From NCBI GenBank assembly GCA_963702685.1, contig CAVPDQ010000009.1:310001-374000 (forward strand): a stretch of 64,000 bases of DNA. Reading direction: 5' to 3'. The number at the start of each line of letters is the position of its first letter. Positions within the stretch are counted from its first letter, which is position 1. The translations under genes and the position numbers were made by a program. The stretch is from AP-15 sp963702685 (lineage in GTDB: Bacteria > Pseudomonadota > Alphaproteobacteria > ATCC43930 > CGMCC-115725). Positions 43,191 through 53,719 of the stretch are shown here, piece after piece. The notes under the pieces were generated by a model. That model was not told the origin of the DNA. It ran no database searches and worked only from the letters and a program-made list of their open reading frames with translations.

Positions 43191-43333
43191 CCACGTAATT
43201 CCCACGTAATTCCCCACCGTAATTCCCACCGTAATTCCGTAATTCCCGCGCACTGTCACCGTAATTCCGTAATTCCTTTGACGATGCGCTTCTCCTGATC
43301 GGGAAGCTGAGACACCGCGAGGTTGACCAGGGT

Positions 43334-43849
43334 TTAGGAATCGTAGGCGACGATCGAGGCGAGCGGCACGTCGATCCGGCTGCGGCCGCCGAGAAAGCTC
43401 AATTCGATGATGCAGGCGGCACCGACCACCGTGCCGCCGCGGTTGCGGACGAGATCGATCGCCGCACTCATCGTGCCGCCGGTCGCGAGCAAATCGTCGA
43501 GCACGACGACGCGCTGGCCCGGTGCCACCGCGTCTTCCTGAATCTCGATCGTGTCGGTGCCGTATTCGAGCGCATAAGTAAAGCCAGCAGTCCGGCCCGG
43601 CAATTTGCCTTTTTTTCGGATCATCGCAAAACCGCGGCCGAGCTCATAGGCGAGCGGGGCGGCGACCAGAAAGCCGCGCGATTCGATGCCGACGAGCAAA
43701 TCCGGCTGGTGCGGCCGCAACACCTGGGCGAGCGATTCGACCGTCGCCCGCCACGCATTCGGGTGCGCGAGCAACGTCGAAATGTCGTAGAACAGGATGC
43801 CGGGCTTGGGAAAATCGGGGACCGAACGGATGTGCTGCTTGAAGTCCAC
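43334..43849 (-). CDS. apt: Adenine phosphoribosyltransferase
   Basis: A 171-residue purine-salvage enzyme making AMP from adenine and PRPP. Motifs are VDFKQHIRSVPDFPKPGILFYDIS at the start, LLVGIESRGFLVAAPLAYELG, and the PRPP loop VVVLDDLLATGGTMSAAIDL. The start is GTG at 43849, where the family normally begins; the longer frame to 44005 is rejected. Its 3' end lies about 60 bp from a REP-like island that contains a diverged copy of its PRPP-loop region. It is divergent from the mla operon. Confidence 0.93.
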   Translation of the reverse strand: MDFKQHIRSVPDFPKPGILFYDISTLLAHPNAWRATVESLAQVLRPHQPDLLVGIESRGFLVAAPLAYELGRGFAMIRKKGKLPGRTAGFTYALEYGTDTIEIQEDAVAPGQRVVVLDDLLATGGTMSAAIDLVRNRGGTVVGAACIIELSFLGGRSRIDVPLASIVAYDS

Positions 43850-43974
43850 GGGCTCTGTCCTCGGATAAAATGCCGGCCGACGCTCGTTTGGCTTCGTTGC
43901 GGCATAGCCTCTTTTGCCGTAGTTGGGAAGGCACGCCCGGGGCCAAGGCACCGGATTTTCAACCCTGAGATGCC

Positions 43975-45114
43975 ATGGCCTCGGTCGCCGCAACATTCGT
44001 CGCATCGGAGGAGTCGGGCGCGGTCGTGCTGGAAGCGGCCGGCGAATGGCTGGTCGGCGCCGCCGGCGAGCTCGATCGCCGGTTGCGCGGCTTTACCCCT
44101 CCGAGCGGGCGACACGTCACCCTCGATCTGGCCGGGATCGATCGGCTCGACACCACCGGCGCGTGGCTGCTGCTGCGCACCGAGCATGATCTGACCGAGC
44201 GCGGCAACGCCGTCGAGCTGCGCAATCTGCGCGAAGACTTTGTCCCGCTGCTCGATCAGGTGCGGGCCGGCGGCCGGCTCGCCCCGACCATCCACCAGCG
44301 CCCGGCGCACCACACGCTGGCCGGCTTTCTCGCGCGGATCGGCCGCTTCTCGATCAGCCTCTTTACCCGCACCTACAATGTCCTCGGCTTTTTTGGCCTC
44401 GTTTGCGCCACCGCGGCGGAGCTCGTCGCCCATCCGCGCCGGATCCGGGCGGTGGCGACGATCGCCCAGATCGAGCAGACCGGGGTCAACGCGCTGGGGA
44501 TCGTCGGCCTCTTGTCGTTTCTGATCGGCGTCGTCATCGCCTATCAGGGGGCCGACCAGCTGCGCCGTTTCGGCGCCGAAATCTACACCGTTGACCTGCT
44601 GGGTGTTTCGATCCTGCGCGAGCTCGGCGTCTTGATGACCGCGATCATCATCGCCGGCCGCTCGGGCAGCGCCTTTACCGCCGAGATCGGCACGATGCGG
44701 GTCAACGAAGAGATCGACGCAATGCGCACGATCGGCCTCGACCCGGTCGAGGTATTGGTCATGCCGCGGCTTTCCGGCCTCCTCGTGACCCTGCCGCTGC
44801 TGACGCTCTACGCCAATCTGATGGCGCTGCTCGGCGGCTGCCTGATGTGCCAGGCGGTGCTCGGCATCACGATCCCGCAATTCATCCGCGAGCTGCAATA
44901 TGCGCTCTATCCGCGCACCTTCTTTATCGGCGTCATCAAGGCGCCGTTTTTCGCCGCGATCATCGCGCTGATCGGCTGCTATGAAGGGTTTCAGGTGTCG
45001 CGCAGCGCCCAGAGCGTCGGGCAGATGACCACGCTCGCGGTCGTCGAGTCGATTTTCCTCGTCATCGTGACCGACGCGGTTTTTTCGGTGTTGTTCTCGA
45101 TATTGGGTATCTGA
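43975..45114 (+). CDS. Mla-type lipid ABC transporter permease with N-terminal STAS domain (MlaE-like)
   Basis: A 379-residue inner-membrane permease of the MlaE family. Residues ~1-105 form a STAS-like domain (HVTLDLAGIDRLDTTGAWLLLRTE), replacing a separate MlaB. The rest is the MlaE core with about five or six membrane spans and the conserved segment IIAGRSGSAFTAEIGTMRVNEEIDAMRTIGLDP. Complexes of this type move phospholipids or other hydrophobic molecules between inner and outer membrane. It is the first gene of a four-gene operon; the next starts 2 bp after its stop. Confidence 0.93.
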   Translation: MASVAATFVASEESGAVVLEAAGEWLVGAAGELDRRLRGFTPPSGRHVTLDLAGIDRLDTTGAWLLLRTEHDLTERGNAVELRNLREDFVPLLDQVRAGGRLAPTIHQRPAHHTLAGFLARIGRFSISLFTRTYNVLGFFGLVCATAAELVAHPRRIRAVATIAQIEQTGVNALGIVGLLSFLIGVVIAYQGADQLRRFGAEIYTVDLLGVSILRELGVLMTAIIIAGRSGSAFTAEIGTMRVNEEIDAMRTIGLDPVEVLVMPRLSGLLVTLPLLTLYANLMALLGGCLMCQAVLGITIPQFIRELQYALYPRTFFIGVIKAPFFAAIIALIGCYEGFQVSRSAQSVGQMTTLAVVESIFLVIVTDAVFSVLFSILGI

Positions 45115-45116
45115 GG

Positions 45117-45935
45117 ATGCTGGACGGCGTGGGCGAGCCGATCATCCGGGTGCGCGGGCTGGTCAACCGGTTTGGCGCCGAGACCATTCACGACGGGCTC
45201 GACCTCGATGTGCGGCGCGGCGAGGTGCTGGGGATCGTCGGCGGCTCGGGCAGCGGGAAATCGGTATTGCTGCGCTCGATCGTCGGGCTGAACCGCCCGG
45301 TCGGCGGGCGGATCGAGGTGCTTGGCGCCGATATCCTTGCCTTGGACGAGCGCGAGCGGCGCGTCCTCGAGCAGCAATGGGGTGTGTTGTTCCAGGACGG
45401 GGCGCTGTTCAGCTCGCTGACCGTGGCGCAGAACATCGAGGTCCCGCTCAAGGAGTTTTATGACATGCCGCCGCATCTCCTGGGCGAAATCGCGGCGGTC
45501 AAGGTCGGCCTTACCGGTCTGGGCGAGGATGCCGGGGCGAAATACCCCGCGCAGCTTTCGGGCGGCATGCGCAAGCGCGCCGGCCTCGCCCGCGCCTTGG
45601 CGCTCGACCCCGAGATCGTCTTTCTCGACGAGCCGACCGCCGGGCTCGACCCGATCGCGGCCAGCGATTTCGACAAGCTGATCCGCGATCTGCAGCAAAG
45701 CCTCGGCCTCACCGTCTTTATGGTCACGCACGACCTCGACAGCCTCTTCGCGGTGTGCGACCGGGTCGCCGTCCTGGTCGACAAAAAGGTCCGGGTCGGC
45801 ACCCTCGACGAGCTGCTGCGCGACGACCACCCCTGGATCCGATCCTATTTTCACGGCCCGCGCGGCCGCGCGGCGCAAGCCTCGGCGGTCGAGCATTCGG
45901 CAACAGCGGGAATACCGGCGGCGATCTCCGCCTGA
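45117..45935 (+). CDS. Mla-type ABC transporter ATPase (MlaF-like)
   Basis: A 272-residue ATPase that energises the MlaE-type permease. It has Walker A GGSGSGKSVLL, signature LSGGMRKRAGLARAL, Walker B IVFLDEPTAGLDP and the switch His in VTHDLDSL. The start ATG at 45117 follows the permease stop at once. It shares the DxxF/QxGxLFQDGALFSSLTV pattern (FQDGALFSSLTVAQNIEVP) of MlaF proteins. Confidence 0.93.
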   Translation: MLDGVGEPIIRVRGLVNRFGAETIHDGLDLDVRRGEVLGIVGGSGSGKSVLLRSIVGLNRPVGGRIEVLGADILALDERERRVLEQQWGVLFQDGALFSSLTVAQNIEVPLKEFYDMPPHLLGEIAAVKVGLTGLGEDAGAKYPAQLSGGMRKRAGLARALALDPEIVFLDEPTAGLDPIAASDFDKLIRDLQQSLGLTVFMVTHDLDSLFAVCDRVAVLVDKKVRVGTLDELLRDDHPWIRSYFHGPRGRAAQASAVEHSATAGIPAAISA

Positions 45936-45957
45936 GCCGCCACCGGGAGAAAGAGCG

Positions 45958-46902
45958 ATGGAGACACGCGCACATTACGTCGCCGTCGGCATCTTTGTGA
46001 TCGTCCTCCTGATCGCCGGCGCCGGCGTCGTGCTGTGGCTCGGCCGCATCGAATTTTCCCGCGAGCTCGAGCCCTACTACATCTTTTTCCGAGGCTCGGT
46101 CGCCGGGCTCAGCAAAGGCTCGCCGGTCCAGTACAACGGCATCCCGGTCGGGCGCGTCACCGATATCCGCGTCGATCCCGACAATGTCGCGCAGATTCAG
46201 GTGACGGTCGAAATCGACAGCAGCCTCGTCAGCATCAAATCCGACGCCAGGGCTTTTCTCGACACCAATCTGTTGAGCGGCGTGTCGACCGTGCAAATCC
46301 GCGGCGGGACCCAGCAGGCGGTCGAGCTGACGCCTGAGCCCGGCCATAAATACCCGATCATCAAGGCCGGGCAATCCGAGCTCGAGCAGGTCAAGGCCTC
46401 GCTCCCCGAGATCCTGGTCGAGCTCAAGGGTGTGGCTACCAGCCTGGGCGAGCTTTTGAGCCCGGAAAACCGCGAGGCAGTGACCGTGAGCCTGAAGAAT
46501 GTGCGCACCGTCACCCAGGCGGTCGCCGACCACAGCCAGGACATCGGCAGGGTCCTGACCGACGCCGACGGCGCGGTGGTCGAGCTGCGCACGGTCCTGC
46601 ACAATGTCGGCGACGGGCTCGTCGGCCGCGGCGGGCTAAAGGAGGACGCGGCGAAGACGCTCGCCGATTATGACCGGCTCGCCAAAAACCTGCTCGACAA
46701 TAGCCATCAGCTCCAGGCGATGCTGCGGGAAGGCCAGCCGGCGGTCCGCGGCTTCAGCCAGCGCACCCTGCCGGCGATCGACGATCTGGTGAACGACGCC
46801 GAGCAGTTTCTGAGCGGTCTGACGCGGCTCGCCAACGAGATCGAGCGCGACCCGACGCGCTTGTTGTTCGGCGACCGGCGCGAAGGATACAAGCCACGAT
46901 GA
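45958..46902 (+). CDS. MCE-domain substrate-binding protein (MlaD-like)
   Basis: A 314-residue protein anchored by one N-terminal membrane span (YVAVGIFVIVLLIAGAGVVLWLG). It then has an MCE domain (FRGSVAGLSKGSPVQYNGIPVGRVTDIRVDPDN) and a long helical/coiled C-terminal region. MCE proteins form hexameric rings or tubes that carry lipids across the periplasm. GGGAGAAAG precedes the ATG. Its last codons overlap the next gene by ATGA. Confidence 0.93.
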   Translation: METRAHYVAVGIFVIVLLIAGAGVVLWLGRIEFSRELEPYYIFFRGSVAGLSKGSPVQYNGIPVGRVTDIRVDPDNVAQIQVTVEIDSSLVSIKSDARAFLDTNLLSGVSTVQIRGGTQQAVELTPEPGHKYPIIKAGQSELEQVKASLPEILVELKGVATSLGELLSPENREAVTVSLKNVRTVTQAVADHSQDIGRVLTDADGAVVELRTVLHNVGDGLVGRGGLKEDAAKTLADYDRLAKNLLDNSHQLQAMLREGQPAVRGFSQRTLPAIDDLVNDAEQFLSGLTRLANEIERDPTRLLFGDRREGYKPR

Positions 46903-47541
46903 CTTCGCGGAGCTGGCATCTCTCGCGCCGGGTAGTGCCGGGCGCCCTGGCGCTCACCCTTGCCGGCTGCGCCAGCCTGTTTGTCAGCCCGCCGCCCAAA
47001 TATCTCTTTCGCCTGACGCCCAAGACCGACTGGCCGCCAAACCTGCCGCAGCGCTCGGCGCAGCTCTTGATCGACCTGCCGCTTGACTGCCCCGGGTCTC
47101 GACAGCAAGCGGATCGCGCTGACCCGGTCGCCGATCCTGATAGATTATTTCGCCGACGCCGAATGGACCGACCGCGTGCCGGTGCTGGTCAAGACGGCGC
47201 TGTTGACCTCGTTCGAGAATACCAGGGCGATCACCGCCCTCGACCGAGAATCCTTGGGGCTGCGCGCCGATTTCATCCTCGCCGCCGAGATCCGCCATTT
47301 CGAGGCCGAATACCGCGGCGCCGCGAGCGGCCCGCCAAACGTTTGGGTCGCGCTCGACGTCAAGCTCGTGCGCATGCTGCGCCGCCGGGTCGTCGCCCAG
47401 CAATTGTTCGAGGCGCACGTCCCGGCCGCCGCCAACGACCTCCCGGCGATCGTCACCGCCTTTGACGACGCCCTCGGCAGGGTGCTCAAAGAAATCGTCC
47501 TGTGGACCCTCTCCCACCCGCTCTCCGCGCCGCGCGACTGA
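46899..47541 (+). pseudogene. Mla/Pqi-associated outer-membrane lipoprotein (PqiC-like), +1 frameshift
   Basis: A repaired product of about 213 residues. The N terminus is a lipoprotein signal with lipobox LAGC (VPGALALTLAGCASL), then YLFRLTPKTDWPPNLP and AQLLIDLPL. The frame breaks near 47083, and TAPGLDSKRIALTRSPILIDYFADAEWTDRVP continues in the next frame to 47541. Removing one T from CTTGACTGCC restores LPLTAPGLDS. This ABC-type transport auxiliary lipoprotein (PqiC/DUF330-like) is thought to anchor the MCE tunnel at the outer membrane. It overlaps the MCE gene as ATGA. Confidence 0.82.
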
Positions 47542-47550
47542 GCCCGCGTC

Positions 47551-48294
47551 TCAATCTCGCGCTTTACTCCCGGGGGTGGCGAGGATCGGGGTCAGGCAAA
47601 CGGTTTCGCCGTTGCGGAGGCAGTCGGGAAGGGCGAGGGCGAGGACGGCGTCGGTCACGCTTTCGGGAGAGGGCAGGGGAGCGGGGTCCTCGCCGGGGAA
47701 GGCGCGGGCGCGCAACCGGGTGCGGACGATGCCGGGATCGATCAGGTTGGCGCGGACGCTGGTTTTGGCGATTTCGGCGGCGTAGATCCGCACCAGCATG
47801 TCGAGCGCGGCCTTGCTGACCGCGTAGGGCCCCCAATAGGCAAAGCGGCCCCGTGCTATGGCGCTCGTTACAAAGATCGCACGGCCGAAGGGTGCCGCGC
47901 GCAGCAGCGGGTCCATCGCCCGGATCAGCCGCCAGTTCACGGTCAAATTGAGGTCCATGACCTCGTTCCAGACCCTGGGGTCGATATGGCCGAGCGGCGA
48001 AAAGACGCCGAACTCGGCGGCATTGCCGACCAGGATGTCGAGCCGGCCCCAGCGGTCGTAGACCGCCGCGGCGAGCTCGTCGATCTTGATGAAGTCGCGC
48101 AGATCGACCGGGACCAGCGTGGCGCTGCCGCCTGCGGCGCGGATTTTGTCGTCGATTTCTTCGAGGCCGCCGACGGTGCGCGCCGCCAGCACGACATGCG
48201 CCCCCTCTTCGGCAAAGCGCACCGCGACCGCCGCGCCGATGCCGCGCGAGGCGCCGGTGACGAGCGCAACCTTGCCGGCGAGGCGCCCCGCCAT
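47551..48294 (-). CDS. Short-chain dehydrogenase/reductase (SDR)
   Basis: A 247-residue classical SDR with the cofactor motif VTGASRGIGAAVA, the structural motif VGNAAEFG (a variant of NNAG), a catalytic Ser in FVTSAIARG and YAVSK with the catalytic Tyr and Lys. The substrate is unknown. An SDR gene of this kind follows purF in many alphaproteobacteria; here an MFS transporter gene lies between. The start is ATG 48294 (GTG 48297 also possible). Confidence 0.87.
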   Translation of the reverse strand: MAGRLAGKVALVTGASRGIGAAVAVRFAEEGAHVVLAARTVGGLEEIDDKIRAAGGSATLVPVDLRDFIKIDELAAAVYDRWGRLDILVGNAAEFGVFSPLGHIDPRVWNEVMDLNLTVNWRLIRAMDPLLRAAPFGRAIFVTSAIARGRFAYWGPYAVSKAALDMLVRIYAAEIAKTSVRANLIDPGIVRTRLRARAFPGEDPAPLPSPESVTDAVLALALPDCLRNGETVCLTPILATPGSKARD

Positions 48295-48344
48295 CACGCG
48301 CCTAACCGAATGTCCGGTCGCAGAGGGTCCCGCTCACCCGCTCG

Positions 48345-48411
48345 GGTTCCCCTCGCCAACCCTTCTCAACCCTCGCCCCCCAGTCGGGGGGAGAGGGAAG
48401 GGTGAGGGGGG
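48345..48411. repeat. G/C-tract hairpin repeat between SDR and MFS genes
   Basis: CCCTCGCCCCCCAGTCGGGG, then GGAGAGGGAAGGGTGAGGGG, forms a strong hairpin with a C-run/G-run stem. It is of the CCCTC...GAGGG type common between alphaproteobacterial genes. It could serve as an intergenic terminator for the MFS gene. Confidence 0.5.
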
Positions 48412-48448
48412 CTGCTCGGGCCAATGCCATCTGATCGAATTCCTGCCC

Positions 48449-49732
48449 TCAGCGATAGGCCGCGCGTCGCCTGATCGCGCTGAGCGCCACGAGGCTCAAG
48501 ACCGCGGTCGCCATCAGATAATAGCTCGGCGACAGGCTGTCGCCGGTGCGCGCGATCAGCCAGGTCGCGACAAACGGGGCAAAGCCGCCAAAGATCGTGA
48601 CCGAGATGCTGTAGCTGAAGGCGACGCCGACGGCACGGACCTCGACCGGGAACTGCTCGGAGATCAGCGACGGCAGGACCCCGCTGTAGCCGGCCTTGAC
48701 CAGGTTGAGCCAGCCGACGGCGACGACGCAGGCGGCCAGCGACGGATAGGTGACCATCAGCCAGAACACCGGATAGGCGGTCAACAGGAACAGCCAGCCG
48801 GCCACCATCATCAGGCGCGTTCGCTCGGTCCGGTCGGAATAGTGCCCGGCGACGAGCGAGAAGATGGCGAGAATGACGCCGCCGACGAGGGTTGCGATAA
48901 AGCCGGTATAGGCCGGCAGGTGCAAGGTCTTCACCCCATAGGTCGGAATGTAGAGCAACAGGTAATAGGAGCTGTTCGAGATGATCGAGGCGCCGAGCGC
49001 CAGCAGCACCGGCATCGGATAGCGGCGCAAAAGGTGGCCGATCGGCACGCTCTCCGGCTTGGTCGCCTCGATGAATTCCGGCGTCTCGGCCATGCGCGAG
49101 CGGATATAGAGCCCGGCCGGCCCGACCAGGAGGCCGAAGACGTATGGCAGCCGCCAGCCCCAGGCGACGAGCTGCTGATGCGACAGGCTCGTGGTCAGCA
49201 CGACGCCGAACAGCGAGATGATGACCGAGATGATCCCGGTCGAGGCCCATTGCCAGCTCGCGGCATAGCCTTTGCGCTCGTGGCCGTGCTCGACCAGAAA
49301 GGCGACGGCACTGCCGAACTCGCCGCCGACCGAGAACCCCTGCAACAGCCGCGCGAGCGTGATGATCACCGGGGCCGCGATGCCGATCGTCGCATAGCCC
49401 GGCGTCACCAGCATCAGGATCGTGCCGATCATCATCAGCCCGATAGAGAGGGTGAGGCCGGCCTTGCGGCCATGACGGTCGGTGTAGCTGCCGACGACGA
49501 CCGCACCCAACGGCCGCATCAGATAGGCGAGACCAAAGGCGCCGAAGGTGATCAGCAGCGAGATGGTCTTGTTGCCGGTCGGAAAGAACACCTCGGCGAT
49601 GGTCACGGCAAAAAAGCCGTAGACGAGAAAATCGAACCATTCGAGCACATTGCCGATGGTGGCGGCGATCACCACCCGGTGCAGCGGCGGTCGCGCCGGT
49701 GCGGCGCCATGAATGGCGGCGTCGATAGGCAT
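48449..49732 (-). CDS. MFS transporter, metabolite:H+ symporter type
   Basis: A 427-residue twelve-span permease of the MHS subgroup (ProP/ShiA/KgtP-like): TIGNVLEWFDFLVYGFFAVTIAEVFFP in helix 1, RPLGAVVVGSYTDRHGRKAGL in the 2-3 loop, ARLLQGFSVGGEFGSAVAFLVEH, and a long loop after helix 6. Such proteins import organic acids, betaines or related metabolites with protons. The RBS AGGGGAG is strong. It interrupts the usual purF-SDR adjacency. Confidence 0.9.
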   Translation of the reverse strand: MPIDAAIHGAAPARPPLHRVVIAATIGNVLEWFDFLVYGFFAVTIAEVFFPTGNKTISLLITFGAFGLAYLMRPLGAVVVGSYTDRHGRKAGLTLSIGLMMIGTILMLVTPGYATIGIAAPVIITLARLLQGFSVGGEFGSAVAFLVEHGHERKGYAASWQWASTGIISVIISLFGVVLTTSLSHQQLVAWGWRLPYVFGLLVGPAGLYIRSRMAETPEFIEATKPESVPIGHLLRRYPMPVLLALGASIISNSSYYLLLYIPTYGVKTLHLPAYTGFIATLVGGVILAIFSLVAGHYSDRTERTRLMMVAGWLFLLTAYPVFWLMVTYPSLAACVVAVGWLNLVKAGYSGVLPSLISEQFPVEVRAVGVAFSYSISVTIFGGFAPFVATWLIARTGDSLSPSYYLMATAVLSLVALSAIRRRAAYR

Positions 49733-49850
49733 TTCAGCTCCCCTTGTTTTTTTGTAAGCAGCGTCAGCACATACGATTTAAGAAATCATAGGCTTATCGA
49801 AGAGCGGCGTCATCGCCCTCAAATTGCCGCACAACTGCGTCGTGAGGTCG

Positions 49851-51305
49851 TCAGGCGGGCTCGGCGAGGAGGGAGAGCTGGACCGAGACTTTGCCGTTTT
49901 CGGCGTCGATGAGCGGGATCGGGTAGTCGCCGGTAAAGCAGGCGTCGCAAAAGCGCGGCGCCACAGGATCGCGGGCGGCCTCGCCCATCGCCCGGTAGAG
50001 GCCGTCCAGTGACAGGAAGGCCAAGGAATCGACGCCGATCAGCTCGGCCATGCCGGGGACGTCGAGGCGGGCGGCGAGCAATTCGTCGCGCTCGGGGGTG
50101 GCGATCCCGTAAAAGCAGGGGTGGCTCGTCGGCGGGCTCGAAATCCGCATATGGACTTCGCTGGCACCGGCGCGGCGGACCATTTCGACGATCTTGATCG
50201 AGGTGGTGCCGCGCACGATCGAATCATCGACCAGGATCACGCGCTTGCCGGCGAGGTTGGCGCGGCTCGCATTGTGCTTCAAGCGCACGCCCAGATGACG
50301 GATTTGCTCGGTCGGCTCGATAAAGGTGCGCCCGACATAGTGGTTCCTGATGATGCCGAGCTCGAACGGCAGGCCGGCTTCCTGCGAATAGCCGATCGCC
50401 GCAGGGACCCCCGAATCGGGGACGGGTACCACGATGTCGGCATCGACATGGCTCTCGCGCGCCAATTCGCGGCCGATGCTTTTGCGCGCCTCGTAGACGC
50501 TCCTCCCTTCGACGACGCTGTCGGGTCGGGCGAAATAAATGTGCTCGAAGACGCAGAACCGGCTCTCCCTGTGACCGAAGGGCGACAGGCTCTCGACCCC
50601 GCCGGCACCGATCACGACGATCTCGCCTGCCGCGATGTCGCGCACGAAATCGGCGCCGATGATGTCGAGCGCGCAGGTCTCGGACGACAGGATCCAGGCG
50701 TCGCCGAGCCGGCCCAATACCAGCGGCCGCACGCCGAGCGGGTCGCGCACGCCGATGATCCCGTCCTGCGACAATGCCGCCAGCGAATAGGCGCCCTGCA
50801 CCTGGCGCAGCGCGTCGGTCAGCCGGTCGACGACGGTTTCTTTCAGGCTCGTCGCGATCAGGTGGACGATGACCTCGGTGTCGCTCGTCGATTGAAAGAG
50901 GCTGCCGCGGTGCACCAGCCGGCGGCGCAGCTGGTAGGAATTGGTCAGATTGCCGTTGTGGCAGATGGCGAGCCCGCCGAACTCGAAATCGGCGAAGAGC
51001 GGCTGCACGTTGCGCATCGCCACTTCGCCCGTCGTCGCATAGCGGACATGCCCGAGCGCCGACTTGCCACGCAACCGCCCGATCACTTCCTTCGAGCTGA
51101 AATTGTCGCTGACCGGGCCCATGCCGCGGTGGGCGCTGAACTGCTCGCCGTCATAGGCGACGATGCCGGCCGCCTCCTGGCCGCGATGCTGCAAGGCGTG
51201 CAGGCCGAGCGCCACCAACGCCGCCGCCTCGGGGTGGCCAAAGACACCGAACACGCCGCATTCCTCGTGGAGATGATCCGCGTCCGGGGGATCGGTTCTC
51301 GGCAT
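49851..51305 (-). CDS. purF: Amidophosphoribosyltransferase
   Basis: A 484-residue enzyme for the first committed step of purine synthesis, making phosphoribosylamine from PRPP and glutamine. After a short propeptide the N-terminal nucleophile domain begins at Cys16 (HEECGVFGVFGHPEAA). The glutaminase residues (GHVRYATTG, ICHNGNLTNS) and the PRTase PRPP loop (VILVDDSIVRGTTSIKI) are present. The RBS is GGAGG. It follows cvpA in the same direction, as is typical. Confidence 0.95.
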   Translation of the reverse strand: MPRTDPPDADHLHEECGVFGVFGHPEAAALVALGLHALQHRGQEAAGIVAYDGEQFSAHRGMGPVSDNFSSKEVIGRLRGKSALGHVRYATTGEVAMRNVQPLFADFEFGGLAICHNGNLTNSYQLRRRLVHRGSLFQSTSDTEVIVHLIATSLKETVVDRLTDALRQVQGAYSLAALSQDGIIGVRDPLGVRPLVLGRLGDAWILSSETCALDIIGADFVRDIAAGEIVVIGAGGVESLSPFGHRESRFCVFEHIYFARPDSVVEGRSVYEARKSIGRELARESHVDADIVVPVPDSGVPAAIGYSQEAGLPFELGIIRNHYVGRTFIEPTEQIRHLGVRLKHNASRANLAGKRVILVDDSIVRGTTSIKIVEMVRRAGASEVHMRISSPPTSHPCFYGIATPERDELLAARLDVPGMAELIGVDSLAFLSLDGLYRAMGEAARDPVAPRFCDACFTGDYPIPLIDAENGKVSVQLSLLAEPA

Positions 51306-51554
51306 CGGCGATCCTCCTTCCCGCTTACCCGAAATAATTACTTTTTCGATCGAATGCGAGCGGCTTCATGCCGCAGCCCCCGGCAGCGTTTCGTCCGCTT
51401 CTGCAAAACGCAGCTTCAGCCTCCCCGTGCGCGGGCTCGACCCGCGCATCCACGTCTTGCGCTCGGACAGTAGTGCCTGCCAACAAGACGTGGGTGGCCG
51501 GATCAAGTCCGGCCAGGGGGCGAGGGTGAGCCGGTCATGACAGCACCTGCGCCT
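51306..51554. other. purF-cvpA intergenic region with a dispersed repeat
   Basis: Besides the purF leader it holds a family B hairpin at 51428-51520. No ORF is supported. Confidence 0.5.
51428..51520. repeat. Dispersed hairpin, family B, full copy
   Basis: GTGCGCGGGCTCGACCCGCG, then CATCCACGTCTTG, is mirrored after ~24 bp by CAAGACGTGGGTGGCCGG, then ATCAAGTCCGGCCA. The CCACGTCTTG/CAAGACGTGG arms form the outer stem. A half copy is at 33225-33258. Confidence 0.7.
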
Positions 51555-52219
51555 TCAATGCGCATTCTGGTTGAACAGGCGGTCGAGGTTTTGCCGCTCG
51601 CCGGCATTATAGTCCGGGGCCGGCGCCTGGTCGGGTTTTGGCGGCAGCGGCACGGCCGGGCTCGACAAGGCGCGCATCGCCCGCTGCGCGTCCTTGGCCC
51701 GGTCGAGGGCGTGCTGGGTGTCGTCAACCGCTGACGCGCTCTTCAGCTGCAGCGAGGGCGGCAGCAGCCCGCGCAGCATGTCGGCGCCTTGCGCCAGAAA
51801 CGGCTCGGTCTTGGCCTGCATGATCCAGCCGGGACGATCGGTCTGCGGCAGGCTGACATCGAGCACGAGATAGGCGATCGAGACGATGACCGCGCCGCGC
51901 GCGACACCAAACACCAGCCCCAGGGTGCGGTCGATCGGCGACAATGCGCTCGACTGCACAAAACGCGCGACATACCCGGTCACCATCGTCAGCACGATCA
52001 GGCAGACGATAAACAGCCCGGCGCCGGCGGCGAATTCAGCGAGGAGCGGCGTCGTAATAAAGCGCAGCGTGATGCCGTAGACGTAGCTGAACCCGTAGAG
52101 CGTGATCAGCGCAGCCGCGGCCCAGGCGGCGATCGACAGCGCCTCGCGGACAAAGCCGCGCGCGAACGCAAAAATCGCCGAGAGCGCAATCACCGCGACA
52201 ACGGCGAGGTCGAGCGCGT

Positions 52220-52223
<4 letters not shown>
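51555..52223 (-). CDS. cvpA: CvpA family membrane protein
   Basis: A 222-residue protein with four N-terminal membrane spans (ALDLAVVAVIALSAIFAFARGFVREALSIAAW... to AGLFIVCLIVLTMVTGYVARF), the SPIDRTLGLVFGVARGAVIVSIAYL segment typical of CvpA, and a hydrophilic C-terminal tail. Its molecular role is poorly defined; it is linked to envelope integrity and colicin V production. GTG at 52223 overlaps the radA stop (GTGA), which fixes the start. Confidence 0.9.
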
Positions 52224-53686
<1,463 letters not shown>

Positions 53687-53719
53687 CGGCTCAGCCGGAG
53701 CTCGCCGGCGCGGCGCCGA

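Larger units (their letters stand above)
42316..43276. repeat. REP-like palindromic repeat island beside apt
   Basis: An island of about 960 bp built from the unit GGAATTACGGTGACAGTGCAC and its reverse complement, plus shorter GGAATTACGG fragments. Seven forward-type units start near 42361, 42422, 42449, 42647, 42680, 43072 and 43098, and four reverse-type near 42317, 42754, 43171 and 43250. Units in both orientations form imperfect hairpins, as expected for REP elements mobilised by RAYT (Y1/IS200-like) transposases. No RAYT gene is present. Embedded in the island are an apt fragment, two 93-bp elements and a truncated transposase gene, listed separately. Confidence 0.85.

Noticed and set aside
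42316..43276. Possible CRISPR array
   Set aside because: Repeats occur in both orientations at irregular spacing, with truncated units, and the spacer-like stretches contain apt and transposase DNA. No cas genes. A REP-like island explains it better.
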